Positions 37,054 to 49,473 are shown, numbered from the stretch's first letter. The stretch is DNA of 64,000 nucleotides from Nageia nagi (GCA_050084985.1 JBITNC010000001.1:88040001-88104000), one strand, 5' to 3'. A program made the numbers and translations. Notes: generated by a model from the sequence alone, not told the origin.

Positions 37054-38212
37054 TGTAGACACTAAAAAATGACCCTATTGTCAAAAACTAACATTGATAA
37101 TCCTAAAGATAATTATGTCATATTAAATACCTCTTTTACCTCTTTCCAATGCTTCAAATGATGAAGAAAACAAAGTTACATTTTATGAGTTATGGCCTTC
37201 TAAATATTTAATAAATTATTAAAATTCACTTAGTGGGACCCACATTTATGATGTGGCATGCACAGTCAACATACCACATAGGCATCCTAATCACCATGCC
37301 TTAGGTGGCATCCTAATCATCATGCCTTAGGTGGCATCCTAATCATCATGCCTTAGGTGGCATCCTAGTCATCATGTCCTAGGTGGTATCCTTATCATGC
37401 CTTAGGTGGTATCCTAGTCATTATGACACATAGGTGTTCTACTCATTACTTGGGTCAAAAGCTTACCAAGAACATGTGGAAAATAAATATTTAAATACTA
37501 TGGCTGTTAAAATAAATCATGTGCAATTAATCTCCAAAATAAATACACGTACAAATGAAAATGCTTAAAATAGGAATTATCTTGTCCTATTCTTTTGGTC
37601 AAATATAGCCAACTTGAGAGTTAGTTTCTTCTTTATATAGAAAATGCTAAAATTAGCTCAAAGGTGACAAGATGAGTCATTAACTTAACATGATTCATGG
37701 CCACAATTGTGGATCTTAATCAATTAATATATCTTGAAAATAGGACCAGATAATAAAAAATTTAACAAACTCCAAGACTTATAAATAATAGCTTGGGTTT
37801 ATTATGCTGGGATTGGGTGAGAGGAGATTTTCAAGCATTATGAAGTACTTTCTTATATCATGTTTATACTTTTTTTTTATTATGCTCTTTTTATCACATA
37901 ATATGTTTTTTATATACTAACATATTAATGTATGTGAAGTGTGTTTTTGTTTGTGATTTTTAGATTGTAAGATGACAAATTATAGAAGCCAAGCCAAATG
38001 CATTAGAATTGATACTCATACATCTATGGAGAGCATATTTCTTACAAAACCAGATGAAATTACATTTGTAAAAGCCCCATAGAGGCATCTTGAGTTCAAA
38101 AACTCATACATTGTAAAGGATCCTAATGAGATTCTATTGAGGTTCACAATAAGAGATTGAATTAATACAATTTGGTATTCAATTCCTTTCCAGCATCATT
38201 TTATTGTGTACA
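37054..38212 (+). repeat. 5' LTR of element D (1159 bp)
   Basis: Starts TGTAGACACTAAAAAATGACC-like sequence and ends TTATTGTGTACA. Holds five minisatellite units (37295-37421). Possible TATA signals are CTTTATATAG near 37631 and CTTATAAATA near 37778. Confidence 0.95.
37295..37421 (+). repeat. 26/23-bp minisatellite in the 5' LTR, five units
   Basis: Units CATGCCTTAGGTGGCATCCT plus AATCAT: three of 26 bp (37295, 37321, 37347), one of 23 bp (37373), one of 26 bp (37396). The other LTR has six units in the pattern 26-26-23-26-23-26. Confidence 0.95.
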
Positions 38213-38235
38213 TTTTGGTGCTAGAAAGGGCTCCT
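38213..38235 (+). other. Presumed primer-binding region of element D
   Basis: TTTTGGTGCTAGAAAGGG follows the 5' LTR directly. TGGTGC... is in the right place and starts with TGG as a tRNA 3' end requires; the tRNA was not identified. Confidence 0.5.
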
Positions 38236-38669
38236 CCCAACAATTGCAATATGTGATAATGGTTGTATCTTTCCAATTTGATAATTTTTGGTTATATCTT
38301 GCATATTATCTTATGTTTGATTATTTGTTTGTATGAATTTCAGATTCAATTTTGTTGGTGAAAGATCTTCTTGATGATCTGATTCAAACACGTAGAAAAG
38401 GAGTGATCAGGATGAGGTAGGCTATTTCTTTCCATCTCTTTGTTTAGATCCTACATATCAAAATACAAACTTTTGTTAGAATATAGATAATTAAATTGAT
38501 TAGAGTAAATCAAATAATTTACAACTCTTAAGATATAAAGTATAATATAAACATATTTTAGTGATGCATACATATCATATAATAAAGTATATATATATAA
38601 AAAAAAAACTTAATAATAATACAATTCTGAAATTTATAAGTTTAAATTCTAAAAAACCAAAACCTTCAT
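38236..38669. other. Leader of element D, no coding motif
   Basis: AT-rich sequence between the primer region and the PPR fragment, with a short A run near 38600. Nothing recognised. Confidence 0.5.
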
Positions 38670-39960
38670 ATTAAAAGAATTTACAGCCTTCATCTCCCAT
38701 ACCTGTGCACAAGCAAGAGACATACAAATGCTATGTTGGCAGGGTTTCTTCCCACGTCTTCTCCCAAATCAGAATCACATCTTCTGTAATCATTGCATGC
38801 CATGAACTTGCACTTGCATCACACATATTATCTAACAATTAGTGGGATTTCCTCTATGCTTCTGTATCTTTCATATATAGTCCAGGGTATTAGCAACCAC
38901 ATTTGGGAGTCTTATTGATTCCTCTATTTATCATTGATATCATCAATGTTACCCACTTCAACATAAATATTTCAAAAAAGAACAAAGCCACTTCAGCATA
39001 AATATTTGAAAGAAGAACAAAAATAGAAACAGAAGGGATTAGATCATCATTAGCATGTGGCACATTTCCTCTTACTTCACTTCCTTGTATCTGTAATCGA
39101 TCAGGAAGGATAGGATTAGAATCGAGTAGTGAAACTTGATCAATCAAATGAATCATGAGACACCCTTCGGATTATTGAAGCATGATGATGATAGAGAACA
39201 TAATAAAAAGGGTTCAACCCTATCTATGTTTTCACAATCTCGATTGATATAACCAAGCATATATCAAGGCTCCAAAAGTATTTTTTATGTGATCTGCATT
39301 CGCCAAGCAGACACATCTACACAGCCAATTCAGATTTTATAGGCATCTTGACAAAGACATTCAAAGCTCCTCTTCGAAATTGCCTACATAGCCAAGAAAA
39401 AACAACAATGTATGATAATTCATCCCAGGAGTAAATGCAATACAAATAATGTAGGGTATTAAAGTATTTACAACCTTCATCCCTTAGACTTGCATGCAAG
39501 TAGAACACATACAAAAGTCATGCTGTTAGAATTGATTCCCACGTGCTCCATCAGACCCACATCCTTGCTGTAGCCAAGAAATGCACATCCTCCAATCATC
39601 GCAGTCCATGAAACTGAATCTTGACATCTTGTTAAACAATTTGTGCCCCCTTTCAACACATCAATTTTGTGTTTATCTTGCAATCAGTGCAGTCTATAGA
39701 ACTGCTAACTCATTGAGGTATCTTGGCAACATTTTACAGGCTGTTTAAGAGTCTGCTCTATCTTATTGGCAATTTTTTATGCTTCTCTATCTTCCATGCC
39801 TGCATACGTGTTTACAGGGCATTCACAATCACAACATGTGATAGAAATCTAATCTCTGATGTATTCAATAAACCCCGCTGTAAATCTCCTAGCTCGACAA
39901 CTCGACGCATGCCTTGAAGATGCCAAAAAAGGTGGATTGATCTGATTGAATGACTACTAT
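38670..39960 (-). pseudogene. Fragment of a pentatricopeptide repeat (PPR) gene inside element D
   Basis: PPR proteins bind and process organelle RNA. On the minus strand, right to left, pieces match the C-terminal part of plant PLS-class PPR proteins: VELGDLQRG and FLSHVVIVNAL (about 39820-39930), QDSVSWTAMIGGCAFLGYSK then NSMTFVCVLLACKSKG (39477-39620), RDEGCKYFNTLHYLYCI and FVKMPIKSELAV (39317-39480), CLLGECRSHK (about 39290), and the E-type motif FVLLSNIYAEV ... MINRGINKTPKCGC (38890-39050). Several frames and stops show it is dead. A second, weaker copy of the TFVCVLL...DEGCKYF region lies at 38680-38860. It is antisense to the element and wholly within it. Confidence 0.8.
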
Positions 39961-40059
39961 TAAATCATAATTCCTGTAACAAATCTCCCAGTTTGCGCTG
40001 GAAAAAGTGGATTGATCGGGTTGGACTACAACTGTTATTTGCTTCATTTCTTAATTTGA

Positions 40060-40870
40060 AAGTTTTAAGTTTTAATTTTAAATTTCAATTTAAACGTTTT
40101 GAAATTAATTTTTAGTTTTAGATTTTCAATTAATATTTTAAAGATTAGACATTAGATGTTAAATGTTTTTATTCTAATTAAAAAAAAAAGAGTTTAAAAT
40201 ATATAAGTATAAAATTAAAATATTAAAAATATCAATATATAGTTTATATACATCAATATAAAATTTTCATAAAAAATCGAACATTAAAATATAAAATAAG
40301 ATATAAATTTAAAATAATAAATTGCAAAGTTAATATTATTAAAATTGAATTGAATTGAATTGGTGACAATATTAAAATATTAAAATACAAATAATAAATA
40401 TAAATTAATAAAAATAAATAGTAAATATAAATAGAAAATATATTAATATAAATGCGTAAATATACAATAAAGTATATATGTTAAAATATAAAAAAATAAA
40501 TTTAATATAAATACAAAATTTAAATAATAAAACATACAACTATTACATAAAATTTAAATTCAATACAAAGTATAAATATTAAAAACATAAAATATTAAAA
40601 ATATAAAATAAAGAATTTAAATATAAATTAAAATAAAATTAAAATTAATCTAAAATTAAAAATCATAACATTAAATATTAAAAATAAAATATTAAATTAC
40701 AGTATTAAGATATTAAATATAAAAATTTAAAATGAAAACATAAATATAAAATATTAAAATAAAATTAAAATAAAGTATAAAATTTTGAAATATTCTATAT
40801 TATAATTAGAACTTAATTATCAAACCAAAACAAATTTGACAATTTTATTATACAACCTAAAAAAAAAAAA
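40060..40870. repeat. Extremely AT-rich cryptic repeat block in element D
   Basis: About 800 bp made of variants of AATATTAAAATATAAAATAA with hardly any G or C. No unit length is fixed. It separates the PPR fragment from the coding region. Confidence 0.85.
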
Positions 40871-41092
40871 CAATATTCAAATATTTAATTGACATGTTTT
40901 ATTTATGGAATGATATAATAGGTCCTACAAAGGAATATGTTTAAAAGACATTAAAAGTTGATTTTACTTAAGATTTTTCCTTTGAGCCCTTTGTGACAAA
41001 TAGAAATATAGGCATGTGTCAGTCACTCTAGATCCATACAAATCTTTAGTTGTTGAGAACAATTAAAAGGCCTTTGAATTTATTTTATCATT

Positions 41093-42950
41093 ATGAAGTT
41101 TGTCTTGGTTGCACTTTTAAATTATGTTCCTTTTTCTATCAAAGTAAAACCAAAAATACAAAGACTATGTTCACATCTTGCCAAGTCAACCTTAGATACT
41201 TATTCTACTTTAGAGGTCATGAAGAATGATTTTTATATCGACATTGAAAAGCTTTTAGCATACTTAGCAGAGATAGAACAATGTACCATGCCTCTTCTTC
41301 AATCCTTAGAAAGCCTTGTTAGATCCCATGAAGAGCTAGAGTATAGTTCTTCCATTCCTTCGCCTTCATCATGGGATGAGTTTGACACTGAAAATAATGA
41401 GCCCATCATAAAGATTGAAAACTCATCGAAACATCTCATCAAATTAAAATCTTGTTGTGTATCTCCTTTTGAGAATATCAAATCTCATTACCCCGATATA
41501 TCGAGGGATGAAGCAAATTTCAATGCTAAGGATTATGACACAAGATCTTTTACTAAATCTTATGACCTCCAAAAGCTTGACACTTTGACATCCTCACCCC
41601 CACTTTGGAATGAATATGATATTGAAGATGAGGAGTTTGACATGAATCTTGAGGACCTTTTTGAATATTCTATAGAATCACAATCTGATTCTCTTTCTCC
41701 TATTGAAATTGTAAGACCTCTAATCGAGTTTCATATATCTCATGATACTCCTAAGCTTGGTAATATGACTTCTTTATGCTCGTCACGAGAAAAAATTTGA
41801 AGAATTACATATAAAAAAGTTCTTAGATTATCTTGTTGAACCAAAGGAGTTCCAATTGGAAAAAGAAATTTCTAAGACTAACATATATAAGCTTGTGAAA
41901 GAAAAACCATATAGAAAAATAACATATCATAGTGGTGACGCTGAAACACATTTCAATAAGGAGAAGTGTAATGAGAATACACTTGATACCCCTCTTTAGG
42001 TCCAAACAATTAAAGATAATTTTCAAGAAAAATCCTATGAACAACAAGCATGTATTTCTCACAACCAACATGGGAAATTCTTCAACAAAATGAGACAAGA
42101 AGAGATGAGGTGAAAACATGATGTAAAAACTTATGCAAACCAAAAGAGTTAAGCTTGGGCACAATTATCATCACCTCTTAATTACCAAGTATGGAGATAT
42201 CAAGACTCTTACTCTAATCAACAAAGAGAATTACCTCTTGAGAGTTTAGATTATCAACCTCAAAGCCCCTCTTCACAAGCTAGGATAACTGACCCTACCT
42301 ATCAAAAAACACTTCATAGGGCTAGGTATTATATGGAAGATTTTGATAGAATGACCTTGTATTCAGTAAGAACCTCACAAACAAATCCTCAATGTAAGAT
42401 CTCAAACAAATTCTTCTATGATCCTTACTCATGTGAGAAACCATCATCACAAGAAAAATGTAGAAAAGCTTTAATTAAATAATTCAAGGTAGGAGAGATA
42501 CCCTCTTTTGCAGAGTTGGAGGTAAAGAGAAAACACATAGAGAGAGATTACGAAGAAACTATAAACTTTAGTAAAAGATATAAAGATGTTAAACATAAGC
42601 TAGAAGAGGAAACCAAACTTAAAGAAAAGAATATAGAACTCAAAGAAAAAGAAAAGCAAGAGCTTGACAAACAACGATAAATTTTTGATAAGGTAAAATA
42701 AGAAGTTCGAGATAGTTGGTTACTTCATGAGAAGTCCTAACAAAATAAAGTACAACCATCTACAACTCTTAGAAATTCCATGCAAGGGCATTATTTACCT
42801 TCTAATCTTCCATCATTACCATCTTCATCACTATTGTCAAGATCTCTTTCCGATGATGAATCTTATAATTCAAACTTGAAGTCAGAAAGAAACACCAATC
42901 ATAGAAGATACTGAAAATAGCCTTAGGGTAGTTGGACAGATAAAGAATTA
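41093..42950 (+). pseudogene. N-terminal extension of the Gag polyprotein of element D
   Basis: An open frame of 235 codons (41093-41800) starts MKFVLVALLNYVPFSIKVKP and is rich in Ser, Glu and Asp (e.g. SSPPLWNEYDIEDEEFDMNL). A frameshift near 41790 leads into a charged part (KKFEELHIKKFLDYLVEPKE, later LEEETKLKEKNIELKEKEKQ, coiled-coil-like) that runs in the same phase as Gag with few stops. It may be an ORF of its own, like the extra ORF upstream of gag known in Ogre elements, or the long N-terminus of Gag. I recognise no domain. Confidence 0.65.
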
Positions 42951-43680
42951 GAAGATTTTATGAAAGATTTCATGAATAAAAAAATGAACATATCAAGGTT
43001 CAAGAAGTTGACATATGACAATATTTGCAATGAACCCATACATCCAAGTGTCCCTAAGAAGAAATTACCTTACAACTTTGAAATACCTAAGATAATTCCT
43101 TTTACAGGAAATAAGGATCCTAAGGAACATTTAAGGTGGTTTAAGTTTTCAAATTACCTAATTTTTAATGATGAATAATTGATGATATGTTTATTCCCCA
43201 TGATGCTTGCAGCCCAAGCCTTGGAATGGTATAATAATTTGCCACGACATAGTATTTATTCATTTTCTCAATTGGCAAACTTGTTCTTACAACATTTTAG
43301 GATTTATATCAAAGAGGAATCTTCTATTACAGATCTTGTAGAACTAAAATAATCTCAGAATGAATCAATTATTGACTTTGTTTCACGATGGAAGGATATA
43401 CTCTATGGCATGCCCTATACCTTACCTCAAGAGGAGTTAGTTAGATTATTCAGTCAAAACTGTTTAAAGCCTATAGCTAGTATATTACAAATCCAACAAT
43501 ATAATACTCTCGAAGAAGCTATTGCTCAAGCAATTATAATTGAGAAAGTCAAAATTAAATACAGTGAAATAAAAATTATGAAAAAAGAAAAATATAACAA
43601 AAATGAGTATTGTAATTATCACCGTCAAAGAGGTCATAGTACAAAAAATTATCTAGCATTGAGAAATAGAACTTAAAATT
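42951..43680 (+). pseudogene. Gag of element D (nearly intact)
   Basis: Gag would build the particle. In one frame with two stops: FEIPKIIPFTGNKDPKEHLR, MLAAQALEWYNNLPRHSIYS, FSQLANLFLQHFRIYIKEES and NESIIDFVSRWKDILYGMPY, the full retrotransposon gag domain with its W, F and R positions. A zinc knuckle of the type CxYHxxxGHxTxxC follows at about 43600 (EYCNYHRQRGHSTKNY), with its last cysteine replaced by tyrosine. Stops at about 43177 (TAA) and 43351 (TAA) break it. Confidence 0.88.
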
Positions 43681-43925
43681 CAATCAAAGATAATAACTTG
43701 GAAGTTGAAGACCATACTTCTATTTTAGATAAAAATTTAAAAAATTATCAAGAATCAATTCCTTCATATCAAGTAAATACAGTATCTATTGTACCTAATT
43801 ACAGTCAAGTGACATCCACCTGGAATCCAAGTAATTAACCTATTATAAGAATAGTTGGAGTTGATACTGGAACTCAAAACATACAAGAAAAACAAATTGA
43901 TATATCATATAATCAAAAATCCAAA

Positions 43926-44729
43926 ATGCAAGTTCCTCCATTGATACATCTACCTATAATTTCTTTTTATGACCATGAGAGACAACCAAACAAGGGACCT
44001 CAAGGGTTAGATCCACCTCTCCATGTCATTGGTAAAGTAAATGGTAAAATTGTTAAGAGGATATTAATAGATGAAGGGTCAGATGTCAATATCATATCTA
44101 CATCAGCATATCACAAATTGAATATTGCCTTCTCTCATATTTCTTTACCATCATTACAAATAAAAGCATTTAATAATGCCTTATGTTCAACAATAGGGTT
44201 GATAGTGTTACCCATCACCATTGGATGTAAGATAATACAAACATCATTATATATCATCGAAAGAAACATCGAACAATATAATATTCTTTTAGGTAGACCA
44301 TGGATTCAAGAAATGGAATGTGTTCCATCTACATTTCATGGTTGTTTAAAATACATTCATGAGGGAGTACTCCATTGTGTACGAAGAGATGAAAATCCAT
44401 ACTCACATTATAATATTACAAAATCATCGAAAATGAAACCTCCTATGCAAAATTCAAAGGGGAAATCATCATCCATCTTTGCTAGGCAAGGGCATAATCA
44501 TAAAGATATGAGATGGGAATTAAAATCCAAAGATGATTACAATGATGGAATGCAATCATCGAAACAACCTAACAAGGTGGTAGATCATATGATGAAAGAA
44601 AACCTAAAGCCTAAGTTAATAAAATATGATAAGTATGGATATCATGTTTATCATCACCAACTGGGGCATGATACTGAACATTGCCACCAATTAAATCATG
44701 CCTTTCATGATTTGATGGATGATAGATGA
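43926..44729 (+). CDS. Aspartic protease of element D with a C-terminal zinc-knuckle-like tail
   Basis: Open frame of 267 codons in the same phase as Gag. HVIGKVNGKIVKRILIDEGS with DVNIIS is the active-site region of Tat/Ogre-type retropepsin (usual LIDGGSxVNII, here DEGS). IIERNIEQYNILLGRPWIQE is the conserved C-terminal motif with LLGRPW. About residues 235-267 read YGYHVYHHQLGHDTEHCHQL, a second zinc-knuckle-like motif (YHxxxGHDTExC) downstream of the protease. The frame ends in TGA at 44727-44729 and no RT follows. The ATG at 43926 is only the first Met in the open stretch; the protein would be made as a Gag-protease fusion. Confidence 0.8.
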   Translation: MQVPPLIHLPIISFYDHERQPNKGPQGLDPPLHVIGKVNGKIVKRILIDEGSDVNIISTSAYHKLNIAFSHISLPSLQIKAFNNALCSTIGLIVLPITIGCKIIQTSLYIIERNIEQYNILLGRPWIQEMECVPSTFHGCLKYIHEGVLHCVRRDENPYSHYNITKSSKMKPPMQNSKGKSSSIFARQGHNHKDMRWELKSKDDYNDGMQSSKQPNKVVDHMMKENLKPKLIKYDKYGYHVYHHQLGHDTEHCHQLNHAFHDLMDDR

Positions 44730-47700
44730 TTTGAAGTAAATATACCTTTATTGATAGATAACAACTTATATCATCTACAAAATACATACATACATTCCAC
44801 ATAATTAAATAATGATGAATTAGGTTATTAGCATAAGGACATTCAATTTTCATCACATCATTCACATTGGGGTAGTCATCCCCCATCTTACTTTTGATCT
44901 CCTCATGTTTTACATAGATCACATTGGGGCCATTGCCCTCCACCATATAAAAAAAAAAGAAAATCATCAAAATATGGTTTAGAAATCACACAAACATCAA
45001 AATATGATTAAAAACTAAAATGATCATATCTGATTTTGAAACAGGTTATAATACGTTTATTGCATTTCCATGTCTTCCCCTTTTTCCACCTCATATTCAT
45101 CCCCCATTATGTTGGAATATTTGAGTATCAGATTATATTCTAACAATTCATCAAGGAATATATACTATACATTATCCATGATCACTTCCATACCATTATA
45201 CAAATATGTTTAATACTTATTGTAAAAGAAATAGTTTATGAAATTAATATTCTTATTGACTTTACCAACTTTCATCATGAAATTTTTGAAATTTTGGATG
45301 ATAAACAAACATGATTATGATACACTTAAGGTTATTACAGACTCATATACATCTTCACATTTAAATAATCTTAAAACAATCAAGAATGAGGTGTTACAAG
45401 AGCATGATTTCGAGCAAAAGTGTTACATGTTCATCCTATTATTCGCTTCATCTTGAACCCAAGAATCATTTGATATATATATATATATATATATAAATCA
45501 AAAGTCAAAAAAAAAAATTATTACTACATCATATCAATGATTCTTGGGTGACTACAATATCCTCTACCGAGGCTATGGACGCTTGACTGGCAGTAGAGCA
45601 AGGTTGTAGTGGGATCGAGGGGTTAATCCTAATCAGGGCTATGGATGCTTGTCTGGCAATGGGGCATACCTTACGAGTGGCGACATGTCCATATTGGTTA
45701 GCGACCTTCTTTCCTATGGACCTCTGTACATTTCATATGGATGAACTAGCTTATATATTTATGCTCTTGCGACATTTAGTTTGAGATTATCTAGAGATGG
45801 AAATAAACATCATTGCACACACATGAGTCTATTATAATTTTGAGAACATCATGACTTTGTTTTATATCATCTAAAGAAGAAAAAATCTAATGGTGATTGG
45901 TTAATATGGTCAACTTGAATATTATGATCATTACATTTCTTCATCATCCCATGCCTACATCCCATACTATTTATTATTACATAGTAATTAATATTACACT
46001 TATATTTATCAATGCATTGATTAATTGATTAGTTTATCTCTATAAATACTCAATACATCATATGTCCATTCATTTGTTATCCTATTTTCATATTAACATC
46101 CACCATCCCCCCATACACATTATATTATACCAACTTTCATATTTTATTATCCAACATATATATATTTCCTAATCCATCTTTACTGATTATTAAATTTGAG
46201 GTGCTTCCATATTATTTGAGAAAAAGAGCAAGTAATTGCTCTCCCCATTAATATGGGAGTCAACATTGTTGTTGTTAAAACCTTTTGCTTCTATTCTTAT
46301 CTACAAGTTTAAGCAAGAAATTGCCCTTAGTAGATTGATAAAAGTCAACCCTAGAATATTGTTAAATTTTATAGCTTCCATTATTCTTTGGGATCAAGAA
46401 TAAGAAATTATTCTCCCCATTGAATTATAAGTCAATATTCTTTTTCTATCATATCCCATCCATTTCAACCCCTTAGAACATCGTTAAAAAGCTTCCATCA
46501 TTCCTTGGGATTGAGAGTAAGAAATTGCTCTTCCCTTTGAATTGGAAGTCGATGTTCTTCTCCCCTTTTCATTCATTATCTACCCATAAAATGAATGTGT
46601 GTTACATCTTGTTCCATATCCTTTGTACATGTTATCATAAAATAAAAAGTATTAGTAGCCAAGTTTGGTAAATGATACAATCTAATACTACAATTTTTCA
46701 AATCATTATCCTTAAATTTGAAGATATTTAATAATATCAAAATCAACATTTAAAAAAGAAAAATACAATAATAATCCCATAAGTCTTTGATGGGATAATT
46801 GTTATCGTCATATTCCTTATCATGAATCTTTGATGATATCAAATTATAAACAGTTCCATCATAAAGTCTTTGATGGGGCAATTACCATTATTTTATTCAT
46901 CATAAGTACTTGATTAGGTATATCAATATAAAATCCATAAAAATATAAAACATATTAAAAAAAATCAATCAAAATCAACATCGATGATTGAAATAACAAT
47001 AAAAATAATAACAATAAAACTAATAACAATAATCGAAGTACTTATTCGAACTTAGAGATACACCATCAATGTGTAGCACATCAAAGTAAGTTCATGATTA
47101 AAGTTTAATAATCATGCTTTTAAATTTCTTAAGAATGAATAACAAAATACATAATATATATCATCTATCATTATGTCAATCTTTATAGAAAACTTGATTT
47201 TGTATCACCATCTTGATAAATGAGGTAGAATGCATTTGTCTTGTTTTCAAGTCTTGTTCAACAAAAAACCCAAATCATGGAAAAACATGTTTCTAATGAT
47301 TTTTGCAAGAAATGATAATGAAACCCATTCTGTTGGGGCGAATAGCAGAATTATCAAACATTAAAATGTTATCTACTTTGAAAGGACTCCATGTCACATA
47401 CATGCTAATGGAAAAGAGCCTATGGAATAAAGTATTCGATTAAATAGCATTTGTAGACAAGCATGAGTACTTAGTAAAATGTAGAACTTATTTTCAAAAT
47501 ACTTTGATTGTGAAAATTCAAAAGTTTAGGTTGATCATAATTTGGGGCAACTATGATTGTCCATGACCCAAAGCAAATCATTTGCCTCTACCATTAATCA
47601 ACAAAATCAAGATTTTAAATGCTCGTACATAAGCTGATAAACTCAATTGTATGAGTCTTGACTTAACCACTTACCAACCTCAAGTATATTATCACCTACT

Positions 47701-49458
47701 TATGAGTCTAGTGGTATTTGTATAATTCTACAATGATAACATATTAGTTTGTTTGTATCTTCTTAAGATACATGACTATGTTTGCTCATCACATCATGCC
47801 ATTAAAAAAATAAAAATGTTTGTAGTTCAAAATAATAAATAAATAACAAAAAGGTCCTACAACTAGGTAAAATGGAGGTAATCATGAAAGAAACACCAAG
47901 CATCTACAAAAATAAAACACCTCATCATTATTGCTATGTTACAATATTTACAAAAACATGAGTGGAACATTGAGCAATCCATTCTATACTAAATGCATTC
48001 ATGATAACAATGCAAGATGAAAATCATGTATCACATATGAATTTACATTTATGAAAAAATCATATGTGATTACACACAAGTATCAACCATTCGTCATATT
48101 CATACATCACATATATGTACTCATGGGAATAAGTCAAAACATGAAGAAGATAACCAAATAAGCATTCAAACTTGATCATAAACAATTTCATCATGAATCC
48201 TTGATAGGACAAACACCATTTATTGTTTATGATCTTACAATGAATCACGAACTTCCTAGTTCTAATCATATGTCATGTTATGCATGTTTAGTTATCACTT
48301 ATTATTATATGTATTCAAGAAACCTTAGTCATCAAAAAGCATGATTCTAATGATTTTTGCAAAACCTACCTTTCAAGAGTAAAAAATAATAATCAAAATT
48401 TTAATCAGTACACACAAAGGGGACTTCATGCCATATACTTGACTCGACTCCATACATTTCCTCGGGTAAACACAAGACACCCATGTAATGATATATGGAA
48501 ATAAGCCTTTAGTACCTATTTGGTGTACAACCAACGTGTGTTCAAAATACTTCAATTGCAAAGCTCAAGAATCATACTTGGATAATTGGGGTAAATAAAA
48601 TTTCCCATGACCTAAAATCAAACCTTATGTTCACCTATAAATGATTGAAACAATAAGGTTAGAATCACTCGTACATTCATCTTACTTGTTGACTAGCTAA
48701 TATACATTAGTTTTTTTTTTTTAATAGTCTATCATCATCATCACTGACATCATTAGTCAATTCAAAAGGAGCCATAATGCTAAGATCAGCACCACAATTA
48801 AAGTAAGCTCGTGATCATATTGTAAGACCATGGCTACATCTCTCTTAAAATGTACCCAAAATATTATTAATTACAAAATCAAAAGTTATATGTCTACTCA
48901 CGATTAAGATTGCTTATAACCTAAAATAAGATATTTATGCTCAATATGATTCTAAAATACTTATACAAAAGATCATCATGAAACCCATTCTGCTGGGTCA
49001 AAAGCAGAGAAAAATGAAAGATGACTTGTATATACAAAATAAGCTTCCTATCACATACTTGCTTCAGCATGCGGAGACAAACTAGAGTCTTGTCATGCAA
49101 CTGCCATAAATAGCACACAATATGGAGATAAACACAAGTGAAGTTTTGATATACAACATCACTATCTCAAAATTGTATACATCAAATAAGCTTACCATCA
49201 CATACTTGCTTCAATATGCAAAGACAAACTAGAGTCTTGTCATGCAACTACCATAAATAGCACATAGTATGGCGATTGACATAAGTGTAGTTTTGATGTA
49301 TTACAATATCATTTTCAGAACATATCAATTGCAAAAAGTTAAAATATCATATTTATTCATGGCAAGGAATATCCTCATGAAAACACCAGATGATAAAATA
49401 TGTATACAATTTATTAGTGTTTTTTGAATCATCCTTTGCCTATGTCAATGGATAATTC
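44730..49458 (+). other. 4.7 kb non-coding 3' region of element D, rich in tandem repeats
   Basis: No Pol motif was found. Repeats seen: a TA run (45473-45496), a 66-bp pair at 45571 and 45637 (GGCTATGGA...GCTTG...CTGGCA), three degenerate units of about 120 bp at 46205-46580 (AAGAAATTGCTCTTCCC, GAAGTCGATGTTC variants), pairs of CATAAGTCTTTGATGGG (46785-46920), an element with CATGATTCTAATGATTTTTGC at about 47285 and 48340, and a 145-bp tandem pair (49032-49325). A 72-codon frame at 45238-45456 resembles nothing known to me. Confidence 0.75.
49032..49325 (+). repeat. 145-bp tandem pair near the 3' end of element D
   Basis: Copies start at 49032 and 49177. Both contain CACATACTTGCTTCA, AGACAAACTAGAGTCTTGTC and CCATAAATAGCACA. 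Confidence 0.92.
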
Positions 49459-49473
49459 AAAAAAGGGGCAAAA
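49459..49473 (+). other. Polypurine tract of element D
   Basis: AAAAAAGGGGCAAAA lies directly before the 3' LTR and fixes plus-strand polarity. Confidence 0.85.

Noticed and set aside
44611-44970. 119-codon open frame on the minus strand
   Set aside because: It is the shadow of the Gag-protease tail on the other strand and continues into non-coding sequence.
45541-45730. Less AT-rich patch as a tRNA or other RNA gene
   Set aside because: I could not form a cloverleaf or find box A/box B strings; it is a 66-bp tandem pair.
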